Source: Clostridiales bacterium (GTDB lineage Bacteria; Bacillota; Clostridia; Lachnospirales; Lachnospiraceae). From it: 64,000 bases of DNA. The notes beneath the pieces are model-generated. The model was given only the letters and a program-made list of their open reading frames with translations, was not told where the DNA came from and searched no databases. The stretch spans positions 1 through 64,000 of the forward strand of contig JAQXKO010000024.1 of assembly GCA_029010495.1 (NCBI GenBank), written 5' to 3'. The position numbers were made by a program, and so were the translations under genes. Below are positions 49,100 through 58,095 of the stretch, in pieces (the first letter of the stretch is position 1; each line of letters starts with the position of its first letter).

Positions 49100-51340
49100 A
49101 TGATCACTTTACATGAAGGCGGAAGATACTATGTAGACGGCAAAATTGCCACAGAATGCAGCATAGATAAGGAAACTGCCAAAAAGCAGACAATTGCTGC
49201 AGGTATCTTATCTGCTCACAACACTTCCGGTGATGACAGCTTACTTAAAATCAAATTTGATGCTATGGTATCGCATGATATTACCTACGTCGGTATTATT
49301 CAGACAGCCCGTGCAAGCGGACTTAAGGAATTTCCTTTACCATATGCAATGACAAACTGCCACAACTCATTATGTGCTGTAGGCGGTACCATAAACGAGG
49401 ATGACCATGTATTCGGTCTTTCAGCCGCTAAAAAATATGGCGGTATATATGTTCCTGCAAATCAGAGCGTTATTCACTCCTATGCAAGGGAAGCTCTTAC
49501 AAAATGCGGCGGTATGATTCTCGGCTCTGACTCCCATACACGTTACGGTGCACTCGGTACCATGGGTGTCGGCGAGGGTGGTCCTGAGCTTGTCAAACAG
49601 CTTCTTAAGAATACATGGGATGTACCTTTCCCTGAGGTTGTTATGGTTTACCTTAAGGGTACTCCGAAGCGCGGTATCGGACCTCACGATGTGGCAATAG
49701 CTTTAGTCGGTGCTACCTTCGGCAACGGTTTTGTTAAAAACAAAGTGCTTGAATTTGTAGGACCCGGAATCAAAAATCTTCCGATTGATTTCAGAAACGG
49801 AATCGATGTCATGACAACGGAAACAACATGTCTCAGCTCCATATGGGAAACAGATGACGTCGTTAAAGAATCATATGAGGCTCACGGACGCGGTGATTCC
49901 TACAGAGAATTAAAACCCGGAAACGGTGCTTATTATGATGCATGTATTGAAATTGACCTCGATAAAATGGAATCAATGATTGCTCTTCCATTCCATCCGT
50001 CAAATGCATATACCATCCATGAATTTAATAAAAACGCCAAACAGATTCTCGCAGAGGTTGAAGCAGAGGCAAAGAAGAAATTCCCTAAAGCAACTTTTAA
50101 TCTTCAGGACAAGGTTGACGGTGAAAAGGTTTATGCAAGTCAGGGCGTAATCGCAGGCTGCTCCGGCGGTACGTTTGACAACATTGATGAAGCCGCTGCA
50201 ATTCTTGACGGCAAATCAACCGGAAACGGCTACTTCTCACTAAACGTATATCCGACAAGTGTCCCTGTAAGTCTTGAGCTTACAGACAACGGTGCAACCT
50301 CAAAGCTTCTTAAAGCCGGTGCCGTTATTAAGCCTTCTTTCTGCGGACCATGCTTCGGAGCAGGAGATGTTCCTGCCAATAACGGTCTTTCAATAAGACA
50401 TACAACACGTAACTTCCCTAACAGAGAAGGTTCAAAACCGGGCGAAGGACAGATTGCAGGCGTTGCACTTATGGATTCACGTTCAATTGCTGCCACAGCA
50501 CTTAACGGAGGAGTTATCACTGCTGCTACAGACATTGAATATGAGGTTCCAAACCATAAATATCATTTCGATAAGACAGTTTATGAGCACAGGGTATACA
50601 ACGGCTTCGGAAAGGCAGACCCCGATGCGGAGCTTATCCTCGGTCCGAATATTACAGACTGGCCAAAGATGGACAGGCTTGCAGACAATCTTCTGTTAAA
50701 GCTTGCAGCAGTAATCCATGACCCTGTTACTACAACGGATGAGCTGATTCCTTCAGGTGAAACCTCATCATACAGAAGTAATCCTCTCCGTCTTGCCGAA
50801 TTTGCTTTATCAAGACGCTGTCCTGATTATGTAAATAATTCAAAAGAAGTAAATAAAGTTGAAAACGAACGCAGGGAAGGCAAAGCTCCTTTAGAAATTG
50901 TTAATGCATTAAACAACTTCGGAAACGGTTATAAGCTCGCCGAAAATACTCAGTTCGGCTCATGTGTATTTGCAAACAAACCGGGTGACGGCTCTGCAAG
51001 AGAACAGGCTGCTTCATGCCAGAAGGTTTTAGGCGGTTTTGCAAACATCTGCTATGAATTTGCCACAAAGCGTTACAGATCAAACTGTATTAACTGGGGT
51101 ATCTTACCATTTACTCTTGATGATGGTGCCGAATTTAATTATAATGAGGGTGATTATGTCTTCGTTCCTGATATTCGTAAAAAAATCGAGGCTGACGAAG
51201 AAGTATTCCCTGCAAAGGTATTAAGAGCCGATGGTTCAATTGAGGATATAACCTTATATATAAAAGGCCTGACAGCTGACGAGAAGGACATCATATTGGA
51301 GGGATGTCTCATCAATTATTATGCTGCCAACATGAAATAA
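49100..51340 (+). CDS. Aconitase-family hydratase
   Basis: A 746-residue aconitase superfamily protein, with the [4Fe-4S] ligands visible as Cys in AGCSGGT and in SFCGPCFG, the active-site SDSHTRYGALGTMGVGEGGPE region and a C-terminal swivel domain. The overall form resembles the YbhJ-like 'hydratase' group, but unlike the E. coli member (from memory) the cluster cysteines are present. Because icd follows 84 bases downstream, the likely reaction is citrate to isocitrate. The start at 49100 follows GGAGGAAATATA. A strong promoter and GntR-like palindrome precede it. Confidence 0.9.
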   Translation: MITLHEGGRYYVDGKIATECSIDKETAKKQTIAAGILSAHNTSGDDSLLKIKFDAMVSHDITYVGIIQTARASGLKEFPLPYAMTNCHNSLCAVGGTINEDDHVFGLSAAKKYGGIYVPANQSVIHSYAREALTKCGGMILGSDSHTRYGALGTMGVGEGGPELVKQLLKNTWDVPFPEVVMVYLKGTPKRGIGPHDVAIALVGATFGNGFVKNKVLEFVGPGIKNLPIDFRNGIDVMTTETTCLSSIWETDDVVKESYEAHGRGDSYRELKPGNGAYYDACIEIDLDKMESMIALPFHPSNAYTIHEFNKNAKQILAEVEAEAKKKFPKATFNLQDKVDGEKVYASQGVIAGCSGGTFDNIDEAAAILDGKSTGNGYFSLNVYPTSVPVSLELTDNGATSKLLKAGAVIKPSFCGPCFGAGDVPANNGLSIRHTTRNFPNREGSKPGEGQIAGVALMDSRSIAATALNGGVITAATDIEYEVPNHKYHFDKTVYEHRVYNGFGKADPDAELILGPNITDWPKMDRLADNLLLKLAAVIHDPVTTTDELIPSGETSSYRSNPLRLAEFALSRRCPDYVNNSKEVNKVENERREGKAPLEIVNALNNFGNGYKLAENTQFGSCVFANKPGDGSAREQAASCQKVLGGFANICYEFATKRYRSNCINWGILPFTLDDGAEFNYNEGDYVFVPDIRKKIEADEEVFPAKVLRADGSIEDITLYIKGLTADEKDIILEGCLINYYAANMK

Positions 51341-51354
51341 CTTTATGACCGCCG

Positions 51355-51386
51355 GAGGTACATTAACGAACTGCTTAATGTACCTC
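51355..51386 (+). other. Hairpin between aconitase and icd
   Basis: Perfect 12-bp stem GAGGTACATTAA / TTAATGTACCTC with an 8-base loop, followed by TTTGG. The T tract is too weak for a normal terminator, so it may reduce readthrough into icd or protect the upstream mRNA. Confidence 0.6.
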
Positions 51387-51423
51387 TTTGGATTATGGCA
51401 GTTCAGAAATGAGGAAAAACAAT

Positions 51424-52635
51424 ATGGAAAAAATTAAAATGACTACTCCGCTCGTAGAGATGGACGGAGACGAAATGACTAGAATTCTCTGGAAAATGAT
51501 AAAGGATGAGCTTATCCTTCCATTCGTTGATCTTAAGACAGAATATTATGATCTCGGCCTTCCGGAAAGAGATAAAACAAACGACCAGGTTACAATTGAT
51601 TCTGCAAATGCCACAAAAAAATACGGTGTTGCAGTTAAATGTGCGACCATCACTCCTAACGCACAGCGTATGACAGAATATAATCTTCATGAGATGTGGA
51701 AGTCACCTAACGGCACAATCAGGGCAATACTGGACGGTACGGTATTCAGAGCACCTATCATGATTGATGCAATCAAGCCTGTAGTGAAAAACTGGGTGGC
51801 TCCTATTACCATTGCCCGTCATGCATATGGCGATGTATATAAGAATACAGAATTCAGAATTCCAGGACCCGGTAGTGCTAAGCTTTGCTTTAAGGGTGCC
51901 GACGGAACTGAAATGGAACAGACCATATATGATTTTGAATGTGCAGGCGTATTACAGGGTCAGTACAATAAAGATACCTCGATACGTTCATTTGCTCACT
52001 CCTGCTTTAAATACGCACTCTCAACAAAGCAGGACTTATGGTTTGCTACAAAGGATACTATTTCAAAGAAATATGACCACACCTTCAAGGATATTTTCCA
52101 GGAAATATATGATAATGAATACAAGACACAGTTTGAAGAGGCAGGCATTACATATTTCTATACGCTTATAGATGATGCCGTTGCACGAGTTATCAGAAGT
52201 AAAGGCGGCTACATCTGGGCCTGTAAGAATTATGACGGTGATGTGATGAGCGATATGGTTTCAACAGCCTTCGGCTCACTTGCAATGATGACATCGGTAC
52301 TTGTGAGTCCTGAGGGCAACTACGAATATGAAGCCGCTCACGGAACGGTAACCCGTCACTACTACAAATATCTTGCCGGTGAAGAGACATCAACAAATCC
52401 AATGGCTACAATTTACGCCTGGAGCGGAGCACTCAGAAAACGAGGTGAAATGGATAAGCTTAATGACCTTGTTTCATTTGCAGACAAGCTTGAGGTATCA
52501 TGCATTCAGACACTTAATGACGGTATTATGACCAAAGACCTTGTAGGATTGGTTGAGCCGGGATTTAAGGCAGTTGCAGTAAATAGCAGTGATTTTATAA
52601 GGGCTATTAGAGAAAGGCTCGAAAAAGCCCTGTAG
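51424..52635 (+). CDS. icd: NADP-dependent isocitrate dehydrogenase, eukaryotic-type
   Basis: Oxidises isocitrate to 2-oxoglutarate. The 403-residue protein starts TPLVEMDGDEMTRILWKMIKDELI and contains PNGTIRAILDGTVFRAPI, DDAVARVIRSKGGYIWACKNYDGD and AAHGTVTRHY, which match the homodimeric NADP-enzyme of mitochondria and some bacteria rather than E. coli Icd. The NADP-specific pattern around HGTVTRHYYKY is consistent with NADP use. The start at 51424 follows GAGGAAAAACAAT. With aconitase it forms the citrate to 2-oxoglutarate branch used for glutamate synthesis. Confidence 0.95.
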   Translation: MEKIKMTTPLVEMDGDEMTRILWKMIKDELILPFVDLKTEYYDLGLPERDKTNDQVTIDSANATKKYGVAVKCATITPNAQRMTEYNLHEMWKSPNGTIRAILDGTVFRAPIMIDAIKPVVKNWVAPITIARHAYGDVYKNTEFRIPGPGSAKLCFKGADGTEMEQTIYDFECAGVLQGQYNKDTSIRSFAHSCFKYALSTKQDLWFATKDTISKKYDHTFKDIFQEIYDNEYKTQFEEAGITYFYTLIDDAVARVIRSKGGYIWACKNYDGDVMSDMVSTAFGSLAMMTSVLVSPEGNYEYEAAHGTVTRHYYKYLAGEETSTNPMATIYAWSGALRKRGEMDKLNDLVSFADKLEVSCIQTLNDGIMTKDLVGLVEPGFKAVAVNSSDFIRAIRERLEKAL

Positions 52636-52676
52636 AAGCTTACAGAAGACATAAATAACAATATCACACAAATAAT

Positions 52677-52711
52677 AAAGCAGGGAAACGAATTAATCGC
52701 AACCCTGCTTT
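52677..52711. terminator. Bidirectional terminator between icd and htrA
   Basis: 9-bp stem AAAGCAGGG / CCCTGCTTT with a 17-base loop, T tract on the plus strand. Confidence 0.75.
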
Positions 52712-52742
52712 TTATTATGGTTTATTTAGTTATGTTTTTTAT

Positions 52743-54257
52743 TTATTCTTCCGACATTGATTCAGATGCCTTTTTAAAGGTTTCATATGTGTCAAGCTTT
52801 ACATCAATTGAAAGCTCCTCATAAGCTCTCTTTCGCTCGTCAAAACGATAAATAACAACCTTGATCTGTGTTCCGCCCTTAATATAGCTGAGCTCCTTTT
52901 TCATTTCCGTCATGGATTTTATTGATTTACCGTTAATCTGGGAAATGATGTCTCCCTTCCTTATCTGTGCATTGTCTGCTGCAGTACCCTTGCCTACTGC
53001 CGATACATATACACCGGCAGGTACTCCGTACATTACAGAACCGGAATCCACATCTGTTCCTGCAATTCCAAGATATCCCTGCTCCTCTTCCGAAAGGGAA
53101 ACCTGTGCCTCCATATTCATAAGCTTTGTTACAAGCTCTTTTATGTCATCCATCGGGATGGCATAGCCCATTCCCTCAACCTGACTGCTGGCAACCTTAG
53201 CGGAGTTAATGCCGACAAGCTCTCCTCTCATATTATATAACGCGCCGCCGCTGTTTCCCGGATTAATTGCCGCATCAGTCTGAATATAATCATTAGATAT
53301 GGTGACATTGTTTGTTCCCTTAAGCTCTACATGGCGGTTAAGGGCACTTACGATACCGGTTGTAACTGACTGACCGTAACCAAGTGCATTTCCGATTGCC
53401 ACAACCTGTTCGCCGAGCTTAAGGTCAGAGGCCTTGCCGACTACTGCCACCTTAATAGACTTAAGTGTTTCCTCATCAACCGACTTGACAGGTATTGATA
53501 TTACCGCAATATCTCTTTCTGCATCATAGCCTTTTACGTTTGCCTTTACAGCCTTCGCATCCTTTTTTGATTCATCAAAGCTGAATACAACAGTAAGCTC
53601 CTTTGTGTCAGATACAACATGATAATTTGTAAGAATGATGAGTTCCTTATCGTTTCGTGAAATAATTACTCCGGAACCGGCACTCTTACTGTCCTGCTGG
53701 TAAGTTCCCCACATGGTCTGTACTTCCGACACCCCGAGATTTGTGATGGCTACTACACTTGGAAGCTCTGTTGCAGCAATCTGTTCGACACTCAGATTGC
53801 CGGAGGAAGATGAAGTGCCCTGACTGCCTGATTCGGAAGTTGGTGCCATTGTAAGCTGATTTTCAAGATTTGATAAATCTTCCTTTTCATTATCCTGTTT
53901 GTCATCCTTGTCGTCATCATCATCCTTAACTGACGAGCTTACACCCATTCTGTCTTCAAGTAGTCTGTTCGTTCCGTAGAATGCGCCACCTGCAAGGCCT
54001 CCGAGAAGAATTGCCGAAACCGAAAAAGCACATGCCTTTACAAAAAAGCCGCTCTTCTTTTTGGTTTTGCCTGTACGTTTATCACCAATTTTCATATCAT
54101 CATAAGATTCTTCAGAATATTCCGTCCCCGGGTTATAATAATTTTTTTCATTTTCATATGAATTTTTATCGTATATATCTTCACCGTGGTTATTCTCCTG
54201 CTCGATAATATTCTGCCTATCATTTTCTGCATTATTCAATTTGTTTAATTCATCCAT
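52743..54257 (-). CDS. htrA: HtrA/DegP-like membrane-anchored serine protease
   Basis: Envelope quality-control protease. The 504-residue protein has an N-terminal acidic, Asn-rich cytoplasmic region (1-65), one membrane helix (about 70-95), an acidic Ser-rich linker and a trypsin-like domain with catalytic His in LTNYHVVSD (about 213), Asp in AERDIAVISI (about 249) and Ser in NPGNSGGALYN (about 336). A single PDZ domain follows (about 395-495). The start at 54257 has GGAGG upstream; a Met five codons earlier is less suitable. It lies downstream of the glycosylation module with a 94-base gap. Confidence 0.94.
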   Translation of the reverse strand: MDELNKLNNAENDRQNIIEQENNHGEDIYDKNSYENEKNYYNPGTEYSEESYDDMKIGDKRTGKTKKKSGFFVKACAFSVSAILLGGLAGGAFYGTNRLLEDRMGVSSSVKDDDDDKDDKQDNEKEDLSNLENQLTMAPTSESGSQGTSSSSGNLSVEQIAATELPSVVAITNLGVSEVQTMWGTYQQDSKSAGSGVIISRNDKELIILTNYHVVSDTKELTVVFSFDESKKDAKAVKANVKGYDAERDIAVISIPVKSVDEETLKSIKVAVVGKASDLKLGEQVVAIGNALGYGQSVTTGIVSALNRHVELKGTNNVTISNDYIQTDAAINPGNSGGALYNMRGELVGINSAKVASSQVEGMGYAIPMDDIKELVTKLMNMEAQVSLSEEEQGYLGIAGTDVDSGSVMYGVPAGVYVSAVGKGTAADNAQIRKGDIISQINGKSIKSMTEMKKELSYIKGGTQIKVVIYRFDERKRAYEELSIDVKLDTYETFKKASESMSEE

Positions 54258-54351
54258 GACAATTTCCTCCAATGAATTTTATTATATATAAAATATAATC
54301 CCCGAATATCAACAAATTGTGTTCTATTATTGTTATTATGTGATAAATTTG

Positions 54352-57300
54352 TTAAGATTCTGTGTCCGAGTCATACTCATAATACATAGTCTTATACAAC
54401 TCTCCCTCAACATACTGCTCAGCACGCACTATATCATCGCCCTCATAAACATAGTTGATTTCAAAGTCTGTTTCGGCTCCGGATAATGACTTAGTTATTA
54501 TTAAGCCCGACTCATCAAGCTCATAATTGATTATTTCCGTATGACCGTCACTGTAATTAACTGCCTCTGTTTTAGGCGCACCGTTTTTATAATAATCCGT
54601 TGTTACTGTTTTTACCCATGAATCATCCTGAGCAAAATAATGAGCAAGAGTACAGTTGCCTGCCTCATCATAATTTATATAATTCCAGAATCCGGTCTTT
54701 TCATCAAAACCGTTTTTATCCTCACCAAAGGTAATTGTATTATTTTCATAGCTGTAGACAGAAGTATTTGTAATATTACCGTCGGCATCAAGAGTCTGCT
54801 CGGTAACAACATGACCTGCGCCGTCATATGCAAAGGTCTTATATCCGATTATTTCTTCAGCTGTATTTTTAATTACTATTCTGTCCGGCCTTGAATAATT
54901 ATACTGCTTTGATGCAATTGACTGGTTTTCAATTATTTCTTCCGAAAATGATTTATCATAATCAATCTTTACAATATATATTTCATTACCCATCGAAGAA
55001 TTTTCGGAAAATACCGTTACCTCTCCGAGCTGCTTTAACAAATCACTGTTCGGAACTATCTTCTGATAATCCCCTCCATGATATCCCGCTGTATTGCCGG
55101 AGGTTGAATATCCGTCAAATCTCTCTGCATCTCCCACATAAACATATTTAATATTATACTTTTTCAGAAGTAACAGAACCTCTCTGACATTTTCGGACGT
55201 ATAAATATTAACTATATCGGTATGACGCTCCGCAACATCCTGCGGATATGATTTATCCTCTCCGGAGCTTCTCCAGAGCCACTCGTGGGTCTGCCAGCCA
55301 AGTACCGTCTGATTTCCTGTGAAAACTGATATCCTGTTAAAGAATGTATAGCTGAGGCCACACATTTCCAGAACAACATCATCCTTATCAACATTTTCAT
55401 TTATCCATTTAACGGCAGCATAATCCTCCGGTGATTCATCCTGAAGGAATTCCGAAGAATCAAGCGTTTTATAAAAACCTGTAAACCATGCTCCGCAGGC
55501 TTCAAAGAAATAGCCGTAGGTTGCAACCAGACATACAAGCAGTATACAAGAAACACTTTTTACAAAGCCCCTGTAAAATCCGATAAATCTTACCAGAACA
55601 AAGGACATGACTATTCCGAACATTATATATGCCTGATATACAAGCTTAAACATTGTATTGGCGCGTTTATATGCTCCGCCATAAATATCCACAACGTATA
55701 TTATTTCAGGCAGCAGGATAAGCCCTGCAGCGCAAAGTCCGATAAGAAGAACAAAGAGCTCTGCAGGAAGAAGGCTGTCAATAAAGCCCGTAACCGGATT
55801 ACCCCTGCTTATATGTTGCTCATCATTACTTTTCTTTGATTTTTTTGCTGATTTAACGCCCTTACGACTTACTGCATAAGCTGTTATCAGAACTGCAATA
55901 TAAAGCAGCAATACTGCAAGCGGAAGTCCCCAGAGAACCATCAGTTGATAAAATTTTGTATGTCTGTCGCAGAAATTGATACCCGTTGATATACTGTCAA
56001 ATGAAAGTGTAAACGGCAGTGCGACAATCATACCCACAATAATAAATGCCAAAGCCTGCACAGCTGTTACCGCTACTGACTTAAGACTGTATCGGTACAT
56101 AATAAGATTAACAAATAATACAATTGCACCGCAGACTACAAAATAAATCGGGAAATCCCAATAATTGGTCATATGGAAAAGGCCGACAAACATCATACAG
56201 GCAATAAGCCACGGCGAAAATGCTTCCCTTATAACTGACTTATCAATCTTCAGGTTTACATTTTCCCTGTTCTTCATCCTCGGAGCCTTCTCGATTACCC
56301 ATGCAAGAAGAATTGCAATGACCGTAAGGACAAACATTATATTAATTACATGAGCATGCAAATCACCAAGCACAAAAGAATAAGAAGGAAACTCATGAAT
56401 GGTTTTATCATCCACATCGGGATTATAACCGATATATCTTGTGGCATTGGCAAACCAGTAGGAAGAATCATCAGTCCTGCCATTCATTCTGTTAAGCTTA
56501 GGCAATATCCATTTATAAATCGGAAAATGCATATTTCCGGCTATTGACACCGAAAGACCTGCAACTATACCTGCATATACAGGAAGCTGCCTCGAGGAAT
56601 ATTCGCTGATACTTTCCTCTTCCCTCCTGTCCTTAATAAACAGTCTGAAAAGATTATATGCAATTGAATACGGAAGGACCATTCCGAATGTTGCAAGCAT
56701 CATCATGGACAGGTTATAACCATAGCCGGCCCCTACTCCTGTTATTCTTATTAAAAATGCACAGATATACTGGCCGACATAATAATAATTAATGGAATTG
56801 CCGGCGAGCCACATATCCTTTGGCGGCATATAATCTGATTTAAGTATGGCAGTCAAAAAGCCGTAATCCATAAACTTTTCTGTTCCGTAAGCTGACGGAT
56901 TATATCCCTTCAAATAACACCATACCACAAACACACAGAAGAAAAATGCCTCGGCATTTATCATGCTTCTTATTTTTTTGAATGTATATACCTCGGTTAG
57001 ATTTATCTTAACCCTGCCGTATTTTTCGTAAAGCCTGAAAATACATATATTCAGGACAAACAAAACAGAAATAATAATAAAGCAGAACGGCTTTGTAAAT
57101 CTGAAAAGATGCGTGCTTGTAATATACCACACAAGCCAGGCTGAAAGTGCAAGGCCGATTACCTTTGAAAAGTTCCATCCGTTATCATGAAATCTTCTGA
57201 AAAGAATTATTGATACCGGTTGGAAAAGCATACCAAGCAATAATAGCATAAGCCACCATACGAGAACATTTGAAAAGTCATGTATGCCCATAAATTTCCA

Positions 57301-57375
57301 TGCCAGTGCCGCAAAGATTATCATGGTAAGAAGTGCAGGATATATATATAATATTAATGATTTTTTCTTTTCCAA
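54352..57375 (-). CDS. YYY/DUF2298-type polytopic membrane protein with YD-like C-terminal tail
   Basis: A 1007-residue protein with about fourteen membrane segments in residues 1-650, then an extracellular part. The YYY signature occurs in GNSINYYYVGQY (residues 192-203) after an exposed Asp (about 170) in a GT-C-like first loop, matching the DUF2298 family, a group related to lipid-sugar-dependent glycosyltransferases. Residues about 830-1007 hold YD/RHS-like repeats (YKTFAYDGAGHVVTEQ, YINYDEAGNCTLAHYF, NYELDESGLIITKS), which I have not seen described in this family. It follows the GT2 gene with no gap and is the last gene of the module. Confidence 0.82.
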   Translation of the reverse strand: MEKKKSLILYIYPALLTMIIFAALAWKFMGIHDFSNVLVWWLMLLLLGMLFQPVSIILFRRFHDNGWNFSKVIGLALSAWLVWYITSTHLFRFTKPFCFIIISVLFVLNICIFRLYEKYGRVKINLTEVYTFKKIRSMINAEAFFFCVFVVWCYLKGYNPSAYGTEKFMDYGFLTAILKSDYMPPKDMWLAGNSINYYYVGQYICAFLIRITGVGAGYGYNLSMMMLATFGMVLPYSIAYNLFRLFIKDRREEESISEYSSRQLPVYAGIVAGLSVSIAGNMHFPIYKWILPKLNRMNGRTDDSSYWFANATRYIGYNPDVDDKTIHEFPSYSFVLGDLHAHVINIMFVLTVIAILLAWVIEKAPRMKNRENVNLKIDKSVIREAFSPWLIACMMFVGLFHMTNYWDFPIYFVVCGAIVLFVNLIMYRYSLKSVAVTAVQALAFIIVGMIVALPFTLSFDSISTGINFCDRHTKFYQLMVLWGLPLAVLLLYIAVLITAYAVSRKGVKSAKKSKKSNDEQHISRGNPVTGFIDSLLPAELFVLLIGLCAAGLILLPEIIYVVDIYGGAYKRANTMFKLVYQAYIMFGIVMSFVLVRFIGFYRGFVKSVSCILLVCLVATYGYFFEACGAWFTGFYKTLDSSEFLQDESPEDYAAVKWINENVDKDDVVLEMCGLSYTFFNRISVFTGNQTVLGWQTHEWLWRSSGEDKSYPQDVAERHTDIVNIYTSENVREVLLLLKKYNIKYVYVGDAERFDGYSTSGNTAGYHGGDYQKIVPNSDLLKQLGEVTVFSENSSMGNEIYIVKIDYDKSFSEEIIENQSIASKQYNYSRPDRIVIKNTAEEIIGYKTFAYDGAGHVVTEQTLDADGNITNTSVYSYENNTITFGEDKNGFDEKTGFWNYINYDEAGNCTLAHYFAQDDSWVKTVTTDYYKNGAPKTEAVNYSDGHTEIINYELDESGLIITKSLSGAETDFEINYVYEGDDIVRAEQYVEGELYKTMYYEYDSDTES

Positions 57376-58095
57376 TTATGCCTCCATGCTCTTAAACTTT
57401 TTATTGATTGATGCAAAATCCTTAAGAGCCTTTATACCGATTATAGTGATTTTTTTTAAGTTGATGGAATTTACCCCACCCTGACGCGGTCTGAACGTAA
57501 TTCTTCTGTATTTGACAGAATAATTAAATTTCTTACATGCAACGGAAATGATTACATTAGGAAGATTGTAATCATCATCAAAAAGCTCAAGGCACTTTGG
57601 CAGAATACGAGCCTGCATCAGTCTGTAAGGAGTGTTGGCGTCTTTAATTCTTTCACCGAACATTAACAATAAAAACGCCTTAAGTGTTTGTGTAACAAAT
57701 ACTCTTGATATACCGTCCTGTCGTCCTGCCCTGTGACCGATAACCATCTTGTAATGCTCGCGGATTGCCCAGAAAGGACCGAACTCCGAAGCAAGAGTCT
57801 GACCGTCCGAATCAGTCTGGAATACATAATCGGCACCGATACTAAGCGCATATTTATAGCCGTAAATAAGTGTCGATCCATGACCTCCGTTTGGTTTTGT
57901 CAGTACAATGAGTCTTTTAAGCTCAGCCTCAAGCTTCCATAATATTCCGAGCGTATTATCCCTGCTGCCGTCATTTATAACAACAAGCCTTGAATCATTA
58001 CCATACTTTAGTGCTACGTCATGCCATTCCCTTACAACCTTTTCAATATTGGCTTCTTCGTTATAAGCCGGTATTACAATTACTAATTTATCCAT
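57376..58095 (-). CDS. GT2 glycosyltransferase (polyprenyl-phosphate sugar synthase-like)
   Basis: A 239-residue cytoplasmic family 2 glycosyltransferase without membrane helices. Signatures are VIVIPAYNEEANIEKVV, VVINDGSRDNT, the metal-binding DSD in FQTDSDGQT and ANTPYRLMQ. The size resembles DPM1-type enzymes that move a sugar to polyprenyl phosphate. It abuts the YYY gene and overlaps the second membrane gene by one base, implying a coordinated pathway: this enzyme makes lipid-linked sugar that the two membrane proteins use (inference). Confidence 0.88.
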   Translation of the reverse strand: MDKLVIVIPAYNEEANIEKVVREWHDVALKYGNDSRLVVINDGSRDNTLGILWKLEAELKRLIVLTKPNGGHGSTLIYGYKYALSIGADYVFQTDSDGQTLASEFGPFWAIREHYKMVIGHRAGRQDGISRVFVTQTLKAFLLLMFGERIKDANTPYRLMQARILPKCLELFDDDYNLPNVIISVACKKFNYSVKYRRITFRPRQGGVNSINLKKITIIGIKALKDFASINKKFKSMEA

